Below are positions 54,799-63,936 of a DNA stretch of 64,000 bases, piece by piece. Below the pieces are notes generated by a model. That model searched no databases, was not told the origin of the DNA, and saw only the letters and a list, made by a program, of their open reading frames with translations. Made by a program: the position numbers and the translations under genes. How positions within the stretch are numbered: the stretch's first letter is position 1; each line of letters starts with the position of its first letter. Origin of the DNA: JAYODZ01 sp965662735 (lineage in GTDB: Bacteria; Pseudomonadota; Alphaproteobacteria; RS24); assembly GCA_965662735.1 (NCBI GenBank), contig CBFIIU010000003.1:47865-111864 (forward strand), read 5' to 3'.

Positions 54799-56124
54799 AT
54801 GAATCTCAGTCAGTATTTCATTCCCACTTTAAAAGAAAACCCGACCGAGGCCCAGATTGTCTCGCATCGCTTAATGTTGCGGGCGGGTCTTGTTCGACAA
54901 AGTACGGCGGGCATTTATAGCTGGTTGCCTCTTGGTTTGCGGGTTTTGCGCAAGATCGAGAATATTGTGCGTGACGAGCAAAACCGAGCCGGCGCGCATG
55001 AGCTGCTCATGCCGACCATTCAGCCAGCTGACTTGTGGCGCGAGTCTGGCCGTTACGATGATTATGGTCTTGAAATGTTGCGCATCACAGACCGCCATGA
55101 GCGCGATTTGCTGTATGGGCCAACCAATGAAGAGCAAATTACCCAAATTTTGCGCGATAATTTGCGCAGTTACCGGCAATTACCGCTCAATCTGTATCAC
55201 ATCCAATGGAAGTTTCGCGATGAAATCCGTCCTCGGTTTGGGGTTATGCGTGGCCGCGAATTCTTAATGAAGGATGCCTATAGTTTCGACGTCGATGAAG
55301 CCGGCGCGCGGCGCGCCTATCAGAAAATGTTCGTCGCCTATCTACGCACATTTCACCGGCTTGGGCTGAAGGCATTGCCCATGGCGGCGAATACTGGGCC
55401 CATTGGGGGCGATTTAAGCCATGAGTTTATTATTCTGGCGGAAACCGGCGAGTCGGAAGTTTTTTGCGACAAGCGCCTGCTCGATATTCCAATTCCGGAT
55501 GATGACTATTCTGGCGATTTGGGCGAGGTGATCGAGCAATATACGAGCTTATATGCCCGCACGGACGAGCAACATGATGCGGAATTTTTTGACGCACATG
55601 TGACTGCGGAAAATCAGCTATCAGCCCGCGGTATCGAGGTTGGTCATATTTTCTATTTCGGCGATAAATACTCCAAGGCAATGAATTGTCGCGTCACGGG
55701 CCCTGATGGACAAGAGGTGGCTGTTCATGGCGGGTCCTATGGCATTGGGGTGTCGCGCCTTGTTGGAGGCATTATTGAGGCCAGTCATGATGCGGAGGGG
55801 ATTGTTTGGCCGTGGGCGGTCACCCCGTTTCACGTTGGCATTATAAATTTGAAAGTGGGGCATGGTGAAACCGATGCATTGGTTGCAGCGTTAAATGAAC
55901 AGCTTTCACAACGCGGCCTTGATGTGTTGGTGGATGATCGCGATGAACGTGCCGGCGCTAAATTCTCGGAAATGGATTTAATCGGACTGCCGTGGCAGGC
56001 CATTATCGGTCCTCGGGGCGCTGAGGCGGGTGAGATCGAAATCAAAAATCGGGCAACGGGCGCGCGACAAACACTCTCGCTCGAGGCGGCGGTCAATATG
56101 CTCAGTGAGCCGCCAAGCGCATGA
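54799..56124 (+). CDS. proS: Prolyl-tRNA synthetase (short, type 2 form)
   Basis: A 441-residue class II synthetase that charges tRNA-Pro. Motif 1 region is LPLGLRVLRKIENIVRDEQNRAG, motif 2 is FRDEIRPRFGVMRGREFLMKD, and motif 3 is YGIGVSRLVGGIIE. The C-terminal anticodon domain ends the protein. The usual editing insertion between motifs 2 and 3 of the E. coli form is missing, giving the short form typical of alphaproteobacteria. Its TGA overlaps the next ATG (ATGA). Confidence 0.97.
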   Translation: MNLSQYFIPTLKENPTEAQIVSHRLMLRAGLVRQSTAGIYSWLPLGLRVLRKIENIVRDEQNRAGAHELLMPTIQPADLWRESGRYDDYGLEMLRITDRHERDLLYGPTNEEQITQILRDNLRSYRQLPLNLYHIQWKFRDEIRPRFGVMRGREFLMKDAYSFDVDEAGARRAYQKMFVAYLRTFHRLGLKALPMAANTGPIGGDLSHEFIILAETGESEVFCDKRLLDIPIPDDDYSGDLGEVIEQYTSLYARTDEQHDAEFFDAHVTAENQLSARGIEVGHIFYFGDKYSKAMNCRVTGPDGQEVAVHGGSYGIGVSRLVGGIIEASHDAEGIVWPWAVTPFHVGIINLKVGHGETDALVAALNEQLSQRGLDVLVDDRDERAGAKFSEMDLIGLPWQAIIGPRGAEAGEIEIKNRATGARQTLSLEAAVNMLSEPPSA

Positions 56125-57371
56125 TGCCTTTCGGTCCCTTGGATTGGCTGTTTGCCAGCCGTTATATTCGCGCCAAGCGACAAGATAGCTATATTTCTGT
56201 CGTGTCCGTTATTTCCTTTTTGGGGATAGCGCTGGGTGTGGCCACCTTGGTTGTGGTCATGGCCGTGATGACCGGCTTCCGAGCAGATTTACTTGATCGT
56301 ATCTTGGGCGTGAATGGTCATGCTCGCATTGAAAATATCGGTCATCGGTTCAAGGATATAAACGCCACGGTGGCGGATATTCGTCAGCTTCCGGCAATAT
56401 CTTACGCGCGGCCCATGATCGATGCTCAAGTCATGGCGTCGTTTGATCGCGATGTGCGGGGGCAAATTGTTCGGGGGTTTCCGGTCAGCGATATTTTGAA
56501 TTTGCCGGCTTTGCAAAAGCATCCGGTGACGGGCGATTTGTCTGCCCTCGACCAGCCCCGAACAGTGGCCATTGGGCGGGCTCTCGCGGATCGTTTTGGC
56601 TTGGCTGTGGGAGATCGATTATCCTTAATCGCACCGCGCGGTGAAGTGACCCCGTTTGGCACTACACCGCGCATGGCGGCTTATCGGATAGTCGCAATAT
56701 TTGAGGTCGGCTTATCCGATTATGATCTGAATGTAATGTTTATGAGCTATGGTCATGTGGCGCAATTGATCGGACGAGATCCGGCAACAGGGGTCATTGA
56801 AATCGATACGGATGATCCCGACCAGATCGATGAAACGGCGCAACGTGTTTTGCAAGCTTTGGGGCCGGACTATCGCATCGTCACCTGGCGGCAAAGTAAT
56901 GCAACCTTGGCCGGCGCGCTGGAGGTTGAGCGCAATGTGATGTTTATCATCCTAACGCTCATCTTACTGATTGCAGCGTTGAATATCATATCGGGCATGG
57001 TGATGTTGGTTAGAGAGAAAGGCCGGGATATTGCAATTTTGCGGGCAATGGGCGCAGAGCCAGGCTTTATCTTGCGCATTTTCTTTATTACAGGTGCCAG
57101 TATTGGCGTGGTCGCGAGTTTGGTGGGTTTGGGTTTGGGCGCGCTCTTTTGCTCTTATATCGAGGAAATTCGACAGTTTTTGATTTGGATTACCGGAGCC
57201 GATCTGTTTCCGGCTCAGATTTATTTTCTCGAAAAATTACCGGCCCGCATGGTATGGAGCGACGTGATGCAAGTTATGACCATGTCGCTGCTCTTGTCAT
57301 TCCTCTCAACGCTATATCCGGCTTGGCGGGCAACCCGTCTCGAACCAGCTGAGGCACTCCGGTATGAGTGA
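56121..57371 (+). CDS. lolC: Lipoprotein-releasing ABC transporter permease, LolC/E family
   Basis: A 416-residue inner-membrane permease that extracts outer-membrane lipoproteins and passes them to LolA. An N-terminal helix (VVSVISFLGIALGVATLVVV) is followed by a large periplasmic domain, then three more helices of the FtsX type with MLVREKGRDIAILRAMGAEP. The end TLYPAWRATRLEPAEALRYE is a family signature. Only one permease gene is present here, so LolC and LolE cannot be told apart; it may work as a homodimer. It overlaps proS by four and lolD by eight bases. Confidence 0.93.
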   Translation: MMPFGPLDWLFASRYIRAKRQDSYISVVSVISFLGIALGVATLVVVMAVMTGFRADLLDRILGVNGHARIENIGHRFKDINATVADIRQLPAISYARPMIDAQVMASFDRDVRGQIVRGFPVSDILNLPALQKHPVTGDLSALDQPRTVAIGRALADRFGLAVGDRLSLIAPRGEVTPFGTTPRMAAYRIVAIFEVGLSDYDLNVMFMSYGHVAQLIGRDPATGVIEIDTDDPDQIDETAQRVLQALGPDYRIVTWRQSNATLAGALEVERNVMFIILTLILLIAALNIISGMVMLVREKGRDIAILRAMGAEPGFILRIFFITGASIGVVASLVGLGLGALFCSYIEEIRQFLIWITGADLFPAQIYFLEKLPARMVWSDVMQVMTMSLLLSFLSTLYPAWRATRLEPAEALRYE

Positions 57372-58026
57372 TCTTCTGACATTGCGCGATGTGCATCATG
57401 GCTATGCCCAAGGCGCGGGCATCCTCGAAGTATTGCGAGGGGTTAATCTGTCGGTAAAACAAGGGGAGCGCATTGCACTGTGTGGGCCGTCGGGATCGGG
57501 CAAGTCGACGCTGTTGAATGTGGCGGGGCTCTTAGAGCAACCGCGAGCGGGACAGGTGTTGATCGGTGAGGAGAGGGTCCGCGATGATCAGCGCACCTCC
57601 TTAAGACGGGAAAAAATCGGATTTGTTTTCCAGTTTCACCATTTACTCCCTGAGTTTACAGCCCTTGAAAATGTCGCCTTGCCGTTGCGGCTCAATGGCG
57701 TCGCTCGTGCAGATGCCGATGAGCGGGCACACGATCTCATCAGACAAATGGGGCTGGCTGACCGTGCCACGCATTTGCCGTCGCAACTCTCGGGTGGGGA
57801 GCAGCAGCGTGTCGCTATTGCGCGCGCCATGGTGCATAACCCTGCCGTGCTAATCGCGGATGAGCCAACCGGTAGCCTCGATCAAAAGCTCGGAGATGAT
57901 ATTGCAGCATTGATTTTCGAGCAGTGCACCAAGCGCAATATGGGCGTTTTACTCGCCACCCATAATGAAGCTCTGGCAGGCCGGTGTGACCGGCTTATTC
58001 GCTTGGCGAACGGATCAATTCAGTAG
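57364..58026 (+). CDS. lolD: Lipoprotein-releasing ABC transporter ATPase
   Basis: A 220-residue ABC ATPase that drives lipoprotein release. Walker A is GPSGSGKSTLLN (near residue 40), the Q-loop is FQFHHLLPEF, the ABC signature LSGGEQQRVAIARAM, and Walker B VLIADEPTGSLD. The pattern FHHLLPEFTALENV is characteristic of LolD. It overlaps the permease gene by eight bases. Confidence 0.95.
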   Translation: MSDLLTLRDVHHGYAQGAGILEVLRGVNLSVKQGERIALCGPSGSGKSTLLNVAGLLEQPRAGQVLIGEERVRDDQRTSLRREKIGFVFQFHHLLPEFTALENVALPLRLNGVARADADERAHDLIRQMGLADRATHLPSQLSGGEQQRVAIARAMVHNPAVLIADEPTGSLDQKLGDDIAALIFEQCTKRNMGVLLATHNEALAGRCDRLIRLANGSIQ

Positions 58027-58207
58027 CGTCAGCGGCGCAGAAACAGGGCGCTCTACTCACAGGCAACTGCTTCTGGTCTGCTCCCGGTTTGCTTCCGGTC
58101 ACCCCTTCATCTCAGTCGGTTTTTCATCGAAAAAGCTAGGGGCGAGAATCGGCACTTGACGAAAAGAACAAAACGTGAACATATAAGGGAATCGGGAGGT
58201 AAACATA

Positions 58208-58306
58208 ATGAAAATGCTAGAAGATATACTCGCTTTTGCAACACTGATCGGCCTCGGTTACGTTATTTTGGTATGGGGAACCATCGCGCAAGCGATTGCA
58301 GGCTAG
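58208..58306 (+). CDS. Small single-helix membrane peptide, 32 residues
   Basis: ATG at 58208 opens 32 codons and a TAG stop. The ribosome site GGGAGGT (58194-58200) is very strong and well spaced. The product begins MKMLEDILAF and has one hydrophobic stretch (residues 9-31, containing LIGLGYVILVWG) with no charged residue after Asp6. A promoter-like TTGACG (58156-58161) and TATAAG (58182-58187) lie upstream, though the spacer is 20 bases. It stands alone between lolD and dnaE. I do not recognise the family; the role is unknown. Confidence 0.6.
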   Translation: MKMLEDILAFATLIGLGYVILVWGTIAQAIAG

Positions 58307-58452
58307 TTATCCCCTTTTTGTAGGCGTTGCTCGCCTGGTTAAGGGTTGGCAAACCTGCGCTCAGCCCAGACAATAAGCCAAGACGATAAGTCTCAGTGAA
58401 TGCGGGGTGCGTGGCGCCCCTAATATTGACCTTCTTTTGGCTAGGTGAGGCG

Positions 58453-61400
58453 ATGACGCCCCAATTCGTACATCTTCGACTGCATAGTCCTTATTCTTTG
58501 CTGGAAGGGGCTATTCGTCTGCCGCAATTGGTGGAGGCGTGCAAAAAACACCACATGCCCGCGGTGGCCGTGGCTGATCGCAATAATCTTTTCGGAGCCC
58601 TCGAAATCGCCGAGGAAATGAGTGCGGTCGGTGTGCAGGCGATCACCGCTATCACCTTGAGCTTGATCGATACGGATGGCGTGATTGGCGACATTGCGCT
58701 CTACGTTCAAAATGAGACGGGCTATTTAAATCTTATGGCGCTGGCCAGTATGGCTTATCGTGCTGAACAGGTCGATGTGGGGGTATCGCTTGATCAACTG
58801 GCTGAATATGCCGAGGGGTTGATCTGCCTGACGGGCGGCCCAGAGGGGCCGATTAATCGGCGGTTAGGTGCCTCTCAGGTCGACGCGGCGCATCATCTTT
58901 TGCAACAACTCGCCACCATATTCGGCCCCAATTTATATATCGAGTTGCAGCGCTATACGGATTTCGAGCCGCCGCATGTTGAAGATGCCTTGGTTGAATA
59001 TGCCTATGCGCATGATCTGCCGCTGGTTGCAACGAACCAGTGCTTTTTTGTCTATGGTGATGAGTTTCGAGCGCATGACGCGCTGATTTGTATTGCCGAT
59101 GGCACCTATGTTGATCAAACCGATCGGCGGCAATACACAATAGATCATCGTCTGAAATCACCGGAAGAAATGTTAACCCTCTTTGCGGATCTGCCGGAGG
59201 CGACGGCGAACTCGGTCGAAATCGCACAACGATGTGCCTATCGACCGCGCGGGCGCGCGCCCATATTGCCGGCCTATCCGTGTGATGATGAGGCAGCCGA
59301 GCTCGCGCGCCAAGCGCAAGAGGGACTGCAACGCCGGCTGGGGCAGGTCGAAACATCAATCCCTCACGAGCAATATTTTTCCCGATTGGCTTATGAACTC
59401 GAGATCATCGAGAAAATGGGGTTTCCGGGTTACTTCCTGATCGTGGCCGATTTCATTCAATGGGCGAAATCGCAAGGCATCGCGGTTGGCCCCGGCCGGG
59501 GCTCGGGCGCTGGCTCGGTTGTGGCGTGGGCCCTCACCATCACTGACCTCGACCCGCTGCGCTTTAACCTGCTTTTTGAACGCTTTTTGAACCCTGAGCG
59601 TGTGTCCATGCCTGACTTTGATATTGATTTCTGTCAGTCGCGGCGCGATGAGGTGATTGCCTATGTTCAGCAAAAATATGGTGTTGGACAAGTTGCGCAG
59701 ATCATTACTTTTGGAAAACTACAAGCGCGCGCCGTGCTGCGCGATGTTGGGCGGGTTTTGCAAATGCCTTACGGCCAGGTTGATCGCTTATGTAAATTAG
59801 TGCCCAATAATCCGGCTAATCCGAAAACCTTGCAACAGGCGCTCGATGAGGAACCCCGATTGCAAGAAGCGCGGCGTTCGGAAACATTGGTTGATGAGTT
59901 GATATCGATCAGCCTTACGCTAGAAGGTTTGTATCGGCATGCGTCAACCCATGCTGCGGGTGTGGTGATCGGTGACCGACCCCTTGAGCAATTAGTGGCG
60001 CTTTATCGCGATCCTAAATCAGACACGCCCGTGACCCAGTTCAACATGAAATGGGTTGAAAAAGCGGGCCTCGTCAAATTCGATTTTCTGGGTTTGAAAA
60101 CCCTTACCGTGATCGAAAAGGCGCTCGCGTTAATTGCCAAGCGGGGGAAGGCTGTCGATATCGAGCATATTCCGTTCGATGATGCGGCCACCTATACCAT
60201 GTTGGGTGAGGGAGACACGGTTGGCGTGTTCCAGCTCGAGAGTGCTGGCATGCGCGATGTGCTGCGCCGCATGAAGCCAGATTGCCTTGAGGATATTATC
60301 GCGCTGGTGGCGCTCTATCGTCCAGGCCCGATGGATAATATTCCACGGTTTATTGCCTGTAAGAAGGGTGAAGAACAGCCTGATTATTTGCACGAGACCT
60401 TAAAGCCTGTGCTCGAAGAAACCTATGGGGTGATGATTTATCAAGAACAGGTCATGCAAATCGCGCAAATTCTATCCGGCTATTCGCTCGGCGAGGCCGA
60501 TCTCTTGCGCCGCGCCATGGGTAAGAAAATTCAAAAAGAAATGGATGAACAAAAAGAGCGGTTCATCTTAGGTGCGGTCGACAATCAAGTGGATCAAAAA
60601 AAGGCGAGCGCAATTTTTGATCAGGTCGATCGTTTCGCTGGCTACGGATTTAATAAAAGTCACGCGGCGGCTTATGCGCTCATTGCCTACCAGACCGCTT
60701 ACTTGAAAGCGAATTATCCTGCTGAATTCTATGCGGCGTCGATGTCCCTCGATTTTGAACGGACGGAAAAACTGCAGGGCTTTAAGCAAGACGCCGAGAC
60801 GCACGGAATTCAAATTATCCCGCCTCATATTAATCGCTCTCATGTGCAGTTTGATGTGGCCGATGATGGTATTGTCTATGCGCTCTCTGCCATTCGAAAT
60901 GTCGGCGCTCAGGCCATGCAGTTAATTGTCGAAGAGCGCGAGGCGCATGGGGATTATCAGGATATTTTTGATTTTGCCCGACGCACGAGTTCCATCGGTC
61001 TCAATCGCCGCCTGATGGAATATTTGATCTTCTCGGGGGCTCTCGATTGTTTGGAGCCGGATCGGGCGCGACTATCCGCAGGGCTTGGGATTATTTTGGG
61101 CGAGGCTAATGTCGCAGCAACCGAACAGAAAAGCAAACAAGAAAGTTTGTTTGGGAGTGAAGATTTAGACGCATTGACCCGATTACCCGATGCGGCTCCT
61201 TGGTCGCAATTGGAACGCTTGTCGCATGAATTAACCGCGATCGGATTTTATCTCTCGGGCCATCCATTGGATGATTATCAGCGTCCGCTAAAGCGGGTGG
61301 GGGCGGTGGCGCTCTCTGATCTTGAAAAACGCGTAGGTGGTGAAGTGTTAATCGCGGGAACCATTCTTAAAGTTGATGAACGCAAATCCCAAAAAGGAAA

Positions 61401-61830
61401 AGCCTTTGCCTTCGTAACCCTGTCGGACCCCATGGGCCAGTTTGAGGTTGTTCTATTTTCAGATACGCTTGAGGTCAGTCGGTCCGTATTGCGGGTTGCG
61501 CAAGGGGTCGTGATCACGGCACAAGTTTCGCTCGAAGAGGGGCAGCTACGCCTTATCGGGCGCGCTGTGCGCGATCTTGATGAGGTGGTGTCAAACGCCC
61601 GGGCGGGCTTGCGCGTTTATGTCGATCAGCCAGCGGCTCTTGTCTCTTTGAGAGAAAATTTCAATAAAGCGCCATCGGTGCCCCTGCATCAGGCGGGACA
61701 AATGTCCCTCATTTTGTTGGCGCAGCAGCATGAAGTGGAGATGCAGGTCCCTTTGCCTGTTTCCGTGACCCCTAAATTGGCGGGAGCGATCAAGGCCATA
61801 CGTGGCGTTGTGCATGTGGAAGAGATTTAG
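58453..61830 (+). CDS. dnaE: DNA polymerase III alpha subunit
   Basis: A 1125-residue replicative polymerase. The PHP domain begins FVHLRLHSPYSLLEGAI. The polymerase core has GPGRGSGAGSVVAWAL and the catalytic aspartates in MPDFDIDFC (near residue 395), then the third acidic residue region around KFDFLGLKTL. YQEQVMQIAQ, the helix-hairpin-helix region NKSHAAAYALIAYQTAYLK and a C-terminal OB fold follow. The ATG at 58453 has AGGTGAGG upstream; the frame is open 57 bases further but the family begins here. This is the housekeeping DnaE, not ImuC/DnaE2, judging from the full-length PHP and C-terminal domains. Confidence 0.97.
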   Translation: MTPQFVHLRLHSPYSLLEGAIRLPQLVEACKKHHMPAVAVADRNNLFGALEIAEEMSAVGVQAITAITLSLIDTDGVIGDIALYVQNETGYLNLMALASMAYRAEQVDVGVSLDQLAEYAEGLICLTGGPEGPINRRLGASQVDAAHHLLQQLATIFGPNLYIELQRYTDFEPPHVEDALVEYAYAHDLPLVATNQCFFVYGDEFRAHDALICIADGTYVDQTDRRQYTIDHRLKSPEEMLTLFADLPEATANSVEIAQRCAYRPRGRAPILPAYPCDDEAAELARQAQEGLQRRLGQVETSIPHEQYFSRLAYELEIIEKMGFPGYFLIVADFIQWAKSQGIAVGPGRGSGAGSVVAWALTITDLDPLRFNLLFERFLNPERVSMPDFDIDFCQSRRDEVIAYVQQKYGVGQVAQIITFGKLQARAVLRDVGRVLQMPYGQVDRLCKLVPNNPANPKTLQQALDEEPRLQEARRSETLVDELISISLTLEGLYRHASTHAAGVVIGDRPLEQLVALYRDPKSDTPVTQFNMKWVEKAGLVKFDFLGLKTLTVIEKALALIAKRGKAVDIEHIPFDDAATYTMLGEGDTVGVFQLESAGMRDVLRRMKPDCLEDIIALVALYRPGPMDNIPRFIACKKGEEQPDYLHETLKPVLEETYGVMIYQEQVMQIAQILSGYSLGEADLLRRAMGKKIQKEMDEQKERFILGAVDNQVDQKKASAIFDQVDRFAGYGFNKSHAAAYALIAYQTAYLKANYPAEFYAASMSLDFERTEKLQGFKQDAETHGIQIIPPHINRSHVQFDVADDGIVYALSAIRNVGAQAMQLIVEEREAHGDYQDIFDFARRTSSIGLNRRLMEYLIFSGALDCLEPDRARLSAGLGIILGEANVAATEQKSKQESLFGSEDLDALTRLPDAAPWSQLERLSHELTAIGFYLSGHPLDDYQRPLKRVGAVALSDLEKRVGGEVLIAGTILKVDERKSQKGKAFAFVTLSDPMGQFEVVLFSDTLEVSRSVLRVAQGVVITAQVSLEEGQLRLIGRAVRDLDEVVSNARAGLRVYVDQPAALVSLRENFNKAPSVPLHQAGQMSLILLAQQHEVEMQVPLPVSVTPKLAGAIKAIRGVVHVEEI

Positions 61831-61885
61831 GGCGTTTTTCAAATCACTTGAACGGCGTCCGCGCGACCATGATAAACCCCCTTTT

Positions 61886-61911
61886 AGCGAGCCAAAAAGG
61901 CTTGCTCTTTT
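61886..61911 (+). terminator. Probable terminator of dnaE
   Basis: AGCGAGCC / GGCTTGCT (one G-T pair) encloses AAAAA and is followed by C and TTTT. It lies 56 bases after the dnaE stop and before the rpsB leader. Confidence 0.65.
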
Positions 61912-61944
61912 AACGCGCTTTCGATAAAACCGCGTCATTACACA

Positions 61945-62016
61945 CGCAGATAGGCCCTCCGGGCGCTCCTGTGTTTGGTTGATCTACGATCTCCTTCAAC
62001 CAAATCCACATCTGCG
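61945..62016 (+). promoter_or_regulatory. Structured leader of rpsB, possible S2 autoregulation site
   Basis: An outer helix CGCAGAT (61945-61951) / ATCTGCG (62010-62016) encloses two hairpins: GCCC-TCC-GGGC (61954-61964) and TTTGGTTGA / TCAACCAAA (61974-61982 / 61996-62004), extended by GTG / CAC. This forms a three-way junction 35 bases before the rpsB start. Structured rpsB leaders bound by S2 are known in other bacteria, including an alphaproteobacterial type. Confidence 0.5.
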
Positions 62017-62050
62017 GCGGTTAAACTGGAGAAATAGGAAGGAACGAGCA

Positions 62051-62887
62051 ATGTCTTTGCCCGATTTTAATATGCGTCAATTGCTAGAAGCTGGTGTCCA
62101 CTTTGGTCACCAAACCCAGCGCTGGAACCCAAAAATGGCACCGTTCATTTTTGGTGATCGCAATGGAATCCACATCCTCGATCTATCGAAAACAGTCCCT
62201 TTGTTACATCAAGCCCTCGTGGCCATTGAAGATGTTGTCGCAGCAGGTGGCCGTGTTTTATTCGTAGGAACCAAGCGCCAAGCCTCTGAACCGATTGCGC
62301 GTCATGCCAAACAATGTGCGCAGTATTTCATGAACTCGCGCTGGTTGGGTGGAACGCTAACCAATTGGAACACAATTTCGAACTCGATTAAGCGCCTCCG
62401 CGAGGTTGATGAAACGCTGACGCCGGAAGGGTCGAAAGGCTTAACCAAAAAAGAAATTCTTAACCTGACCCGTGAACGCGAAAAGCTTGAGCGTGCTCTA
62501 GGCGGTATTAAAGATATGGGCGGTCGTCCGGAGATTATGTTTGTGGTCGACACTAATAAAGAGTCCATTGCGATTGCTGAAGCCAAAACTTTGGGGATCC
62601 CGGTTGTTGCGATCCTCGACAGCAATTGTAACCCTGATGAGATTGATTATCCCATTCCAGGCAATGATGATGCGAGCCGAGCGATTGAACTATATTGCGA
62701 CTTGGTCAGCAAAGCCGTGATCTCGGGGATCGAAAAAAGTGCGCGCGGCACCGGTATTGATCTCGGAGCGGTTGCAGCGCCAATGGTCGAGCCTGCTTTG
62801 GACGACACACCTGCCGAGACCGTTGACATAGCTCCTGAGGCTGTCGCCGAGACGGTTTCTGAAAATACAGATGAAGCGACGGCTTAA
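62051..62887 (+). CDS. rpsB: 30S ribosomal protein S2
   Basis: A 278-residue protein of the small ribosomal subunit. It begins MSLPDFNMRQLLEAGVHFGH and includes RWNPKMAPFIFGDRNGIHI, RWLGGTLTNWNTI and VVAILDSNCNPDEIDYPIPGN, all invariant blocks. The last 45 residues are an acidic, Ala/Glu-rich tail beyond the usual end, common in alphaproteobacteria. The ATG at 62051 is preceded by GGAAGGA. rpsB-tsf-pyrH order is conserved. Confidence 0.98.
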   Translation: MSLPDFNMRQLLEAGVHFGHQTQRWNPKMAPFIFGDRNGIHILDLSKTVPLLHQALVAIEDVVAAGGRVLFVGTKRQASEPIARHAKQCAQYFMNSRWLGGTLTNWNTISNSIKRLREVDETLTPEGSKGLTKKEILNLTREREKLERALGGIKDMGGRPEIMFVVDTNKESIAIAEAKTLGIPVVAILDSNCNPDEIDYPIPGNDDASRAIELYCDLVSKAVISGIEKSARGTGIDLGAVAAPMVEPALDDTPAETVDIAPEAVAETVSENTDEATA

Positions 62888-62935
62888 AGTCGTCATTTCA
62901 ATTAATGAAAGCATTCAGAGATAACGGAGAGACGA

Positions 62936-63868
62936 ATGGCTGATATCACAGCGGCAATGGTCAAAGAACTTCGCGAAGCGAGCGGCGCAGGCATGATGGA
63001 TTGCAAGGCCGCCTTAAACGAAACCGGTGGCGATATGGACGCGGCCGCAGATTGGCTGCGCACCAAAGGCCTTGCAAAAGCGGCTAAGAAAGCGGGCCGG
63101 GTGGCCGCCGAAGGTTTGGTCGCGGTTGCAACATCGGGCGCCTGCGGAAGTTTGGTTGAAGTGAACTCTGAGACAGATTTTGTGGCACGGAACGAGACCT
63201 TCCAATCCATGGTTAAAGATATTGCAGATATTTCCTTGGCCTCAAAAGGGGATTTGGCGGCGTTATTGGCGGCCGATTATCCTGGAGCCGGAAAATCCGT
63301 CGAGGCCCATGTCCAGGAAATGGTCGGCACAATTGGCGAAAATATGACAGTGCGTCGTTCCGCTTCGGTTGAAGTGAGCCAAGGTATTGTAAGCCAGTAT
63401 ATTCATGGTCAAGTGGCTGCAGGTATGGGCAAAATTGGTGTTCTCGTCGGGCTGGAATCGGCGGGCGATGCCTCTGAGCTGGACGCATTGGGGCGGCAAA
63501 TTGCTATGCATGTGGCCGCCACGCGGCCGCTTGCTGTATCGCTGGATGAGCTAGACGCGGCCGAAATCGAGCGCGAGCGTAATCTTCTGATTGCTGAAGC
63601 CAAAGAAAGCGGCAAGCCCGACAGTATTATTGATAAAATGGTCGAAGGCCGGTTGCGCAAGTTTTACGAAGAAGTTGTTCTCGACTCGCAAATTTTCGTC
63701 ATTGATGGTGAAAGCCGTGTCGGTGACGTGGTTAAAAAATTGGCAGATAAGCTGGGTACGCCCGTGACGTTGAAAGGTTTCGTGCGGATGGAGCTTGGCG
63801 AAGGTGTCGATAAGGGTCCGGAAGAGGATTTTGCCGCAGAAGTTGCGGCGGTTGCAGGTAAAGCCTAG
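62936..63868 (+). CDS. tsf: Elongation factor Ts
   Basis: A 310-residue nucleotide exchange factor for EF-Tu. The N-terminal UBA-like domain reads LREASGAGMMDCKAAL; the core signature SETDFVARNETF contains the residues that enter EF-Tu. The second core repeat and the C-terminal helices are intact. It starts 48 bases after rpsB with GGAGAG upstream. Confidence 0.98.
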   Translation: MADITAAMVKELREASGAGMMDCKAALNETGGDMDAAADWLRTKGLAKAAKKAGRVAAEGLVAVATSGACGSLVEVNSETDFVARNETFQSMVKDIADISLASKGDLAALLAADYPGAGKSVEAHVQEMVGTIGENMTVRRSASVEVSQGIVSQYIHGQVAAGMGKIGVLVGLESAGDASELDALGRQIAMHVAATRPLAVSLDELDAAEIERERNLLIAEAKESGKPDSIIDKMVEGRLRKFYEEVVLDSQIFVIDGESRVGDVVKKLADKLGTPVTLKGFVRMELGEGVDKGPEEDFAAEVAAVAGKA

Positions 63869-63936
63869 ATCGTCTCTCGAAATCCTATTGGGGGCGCTCA
63901 TGCGAATCTGCCACGATCATATCAGGAGGCAGTCAT

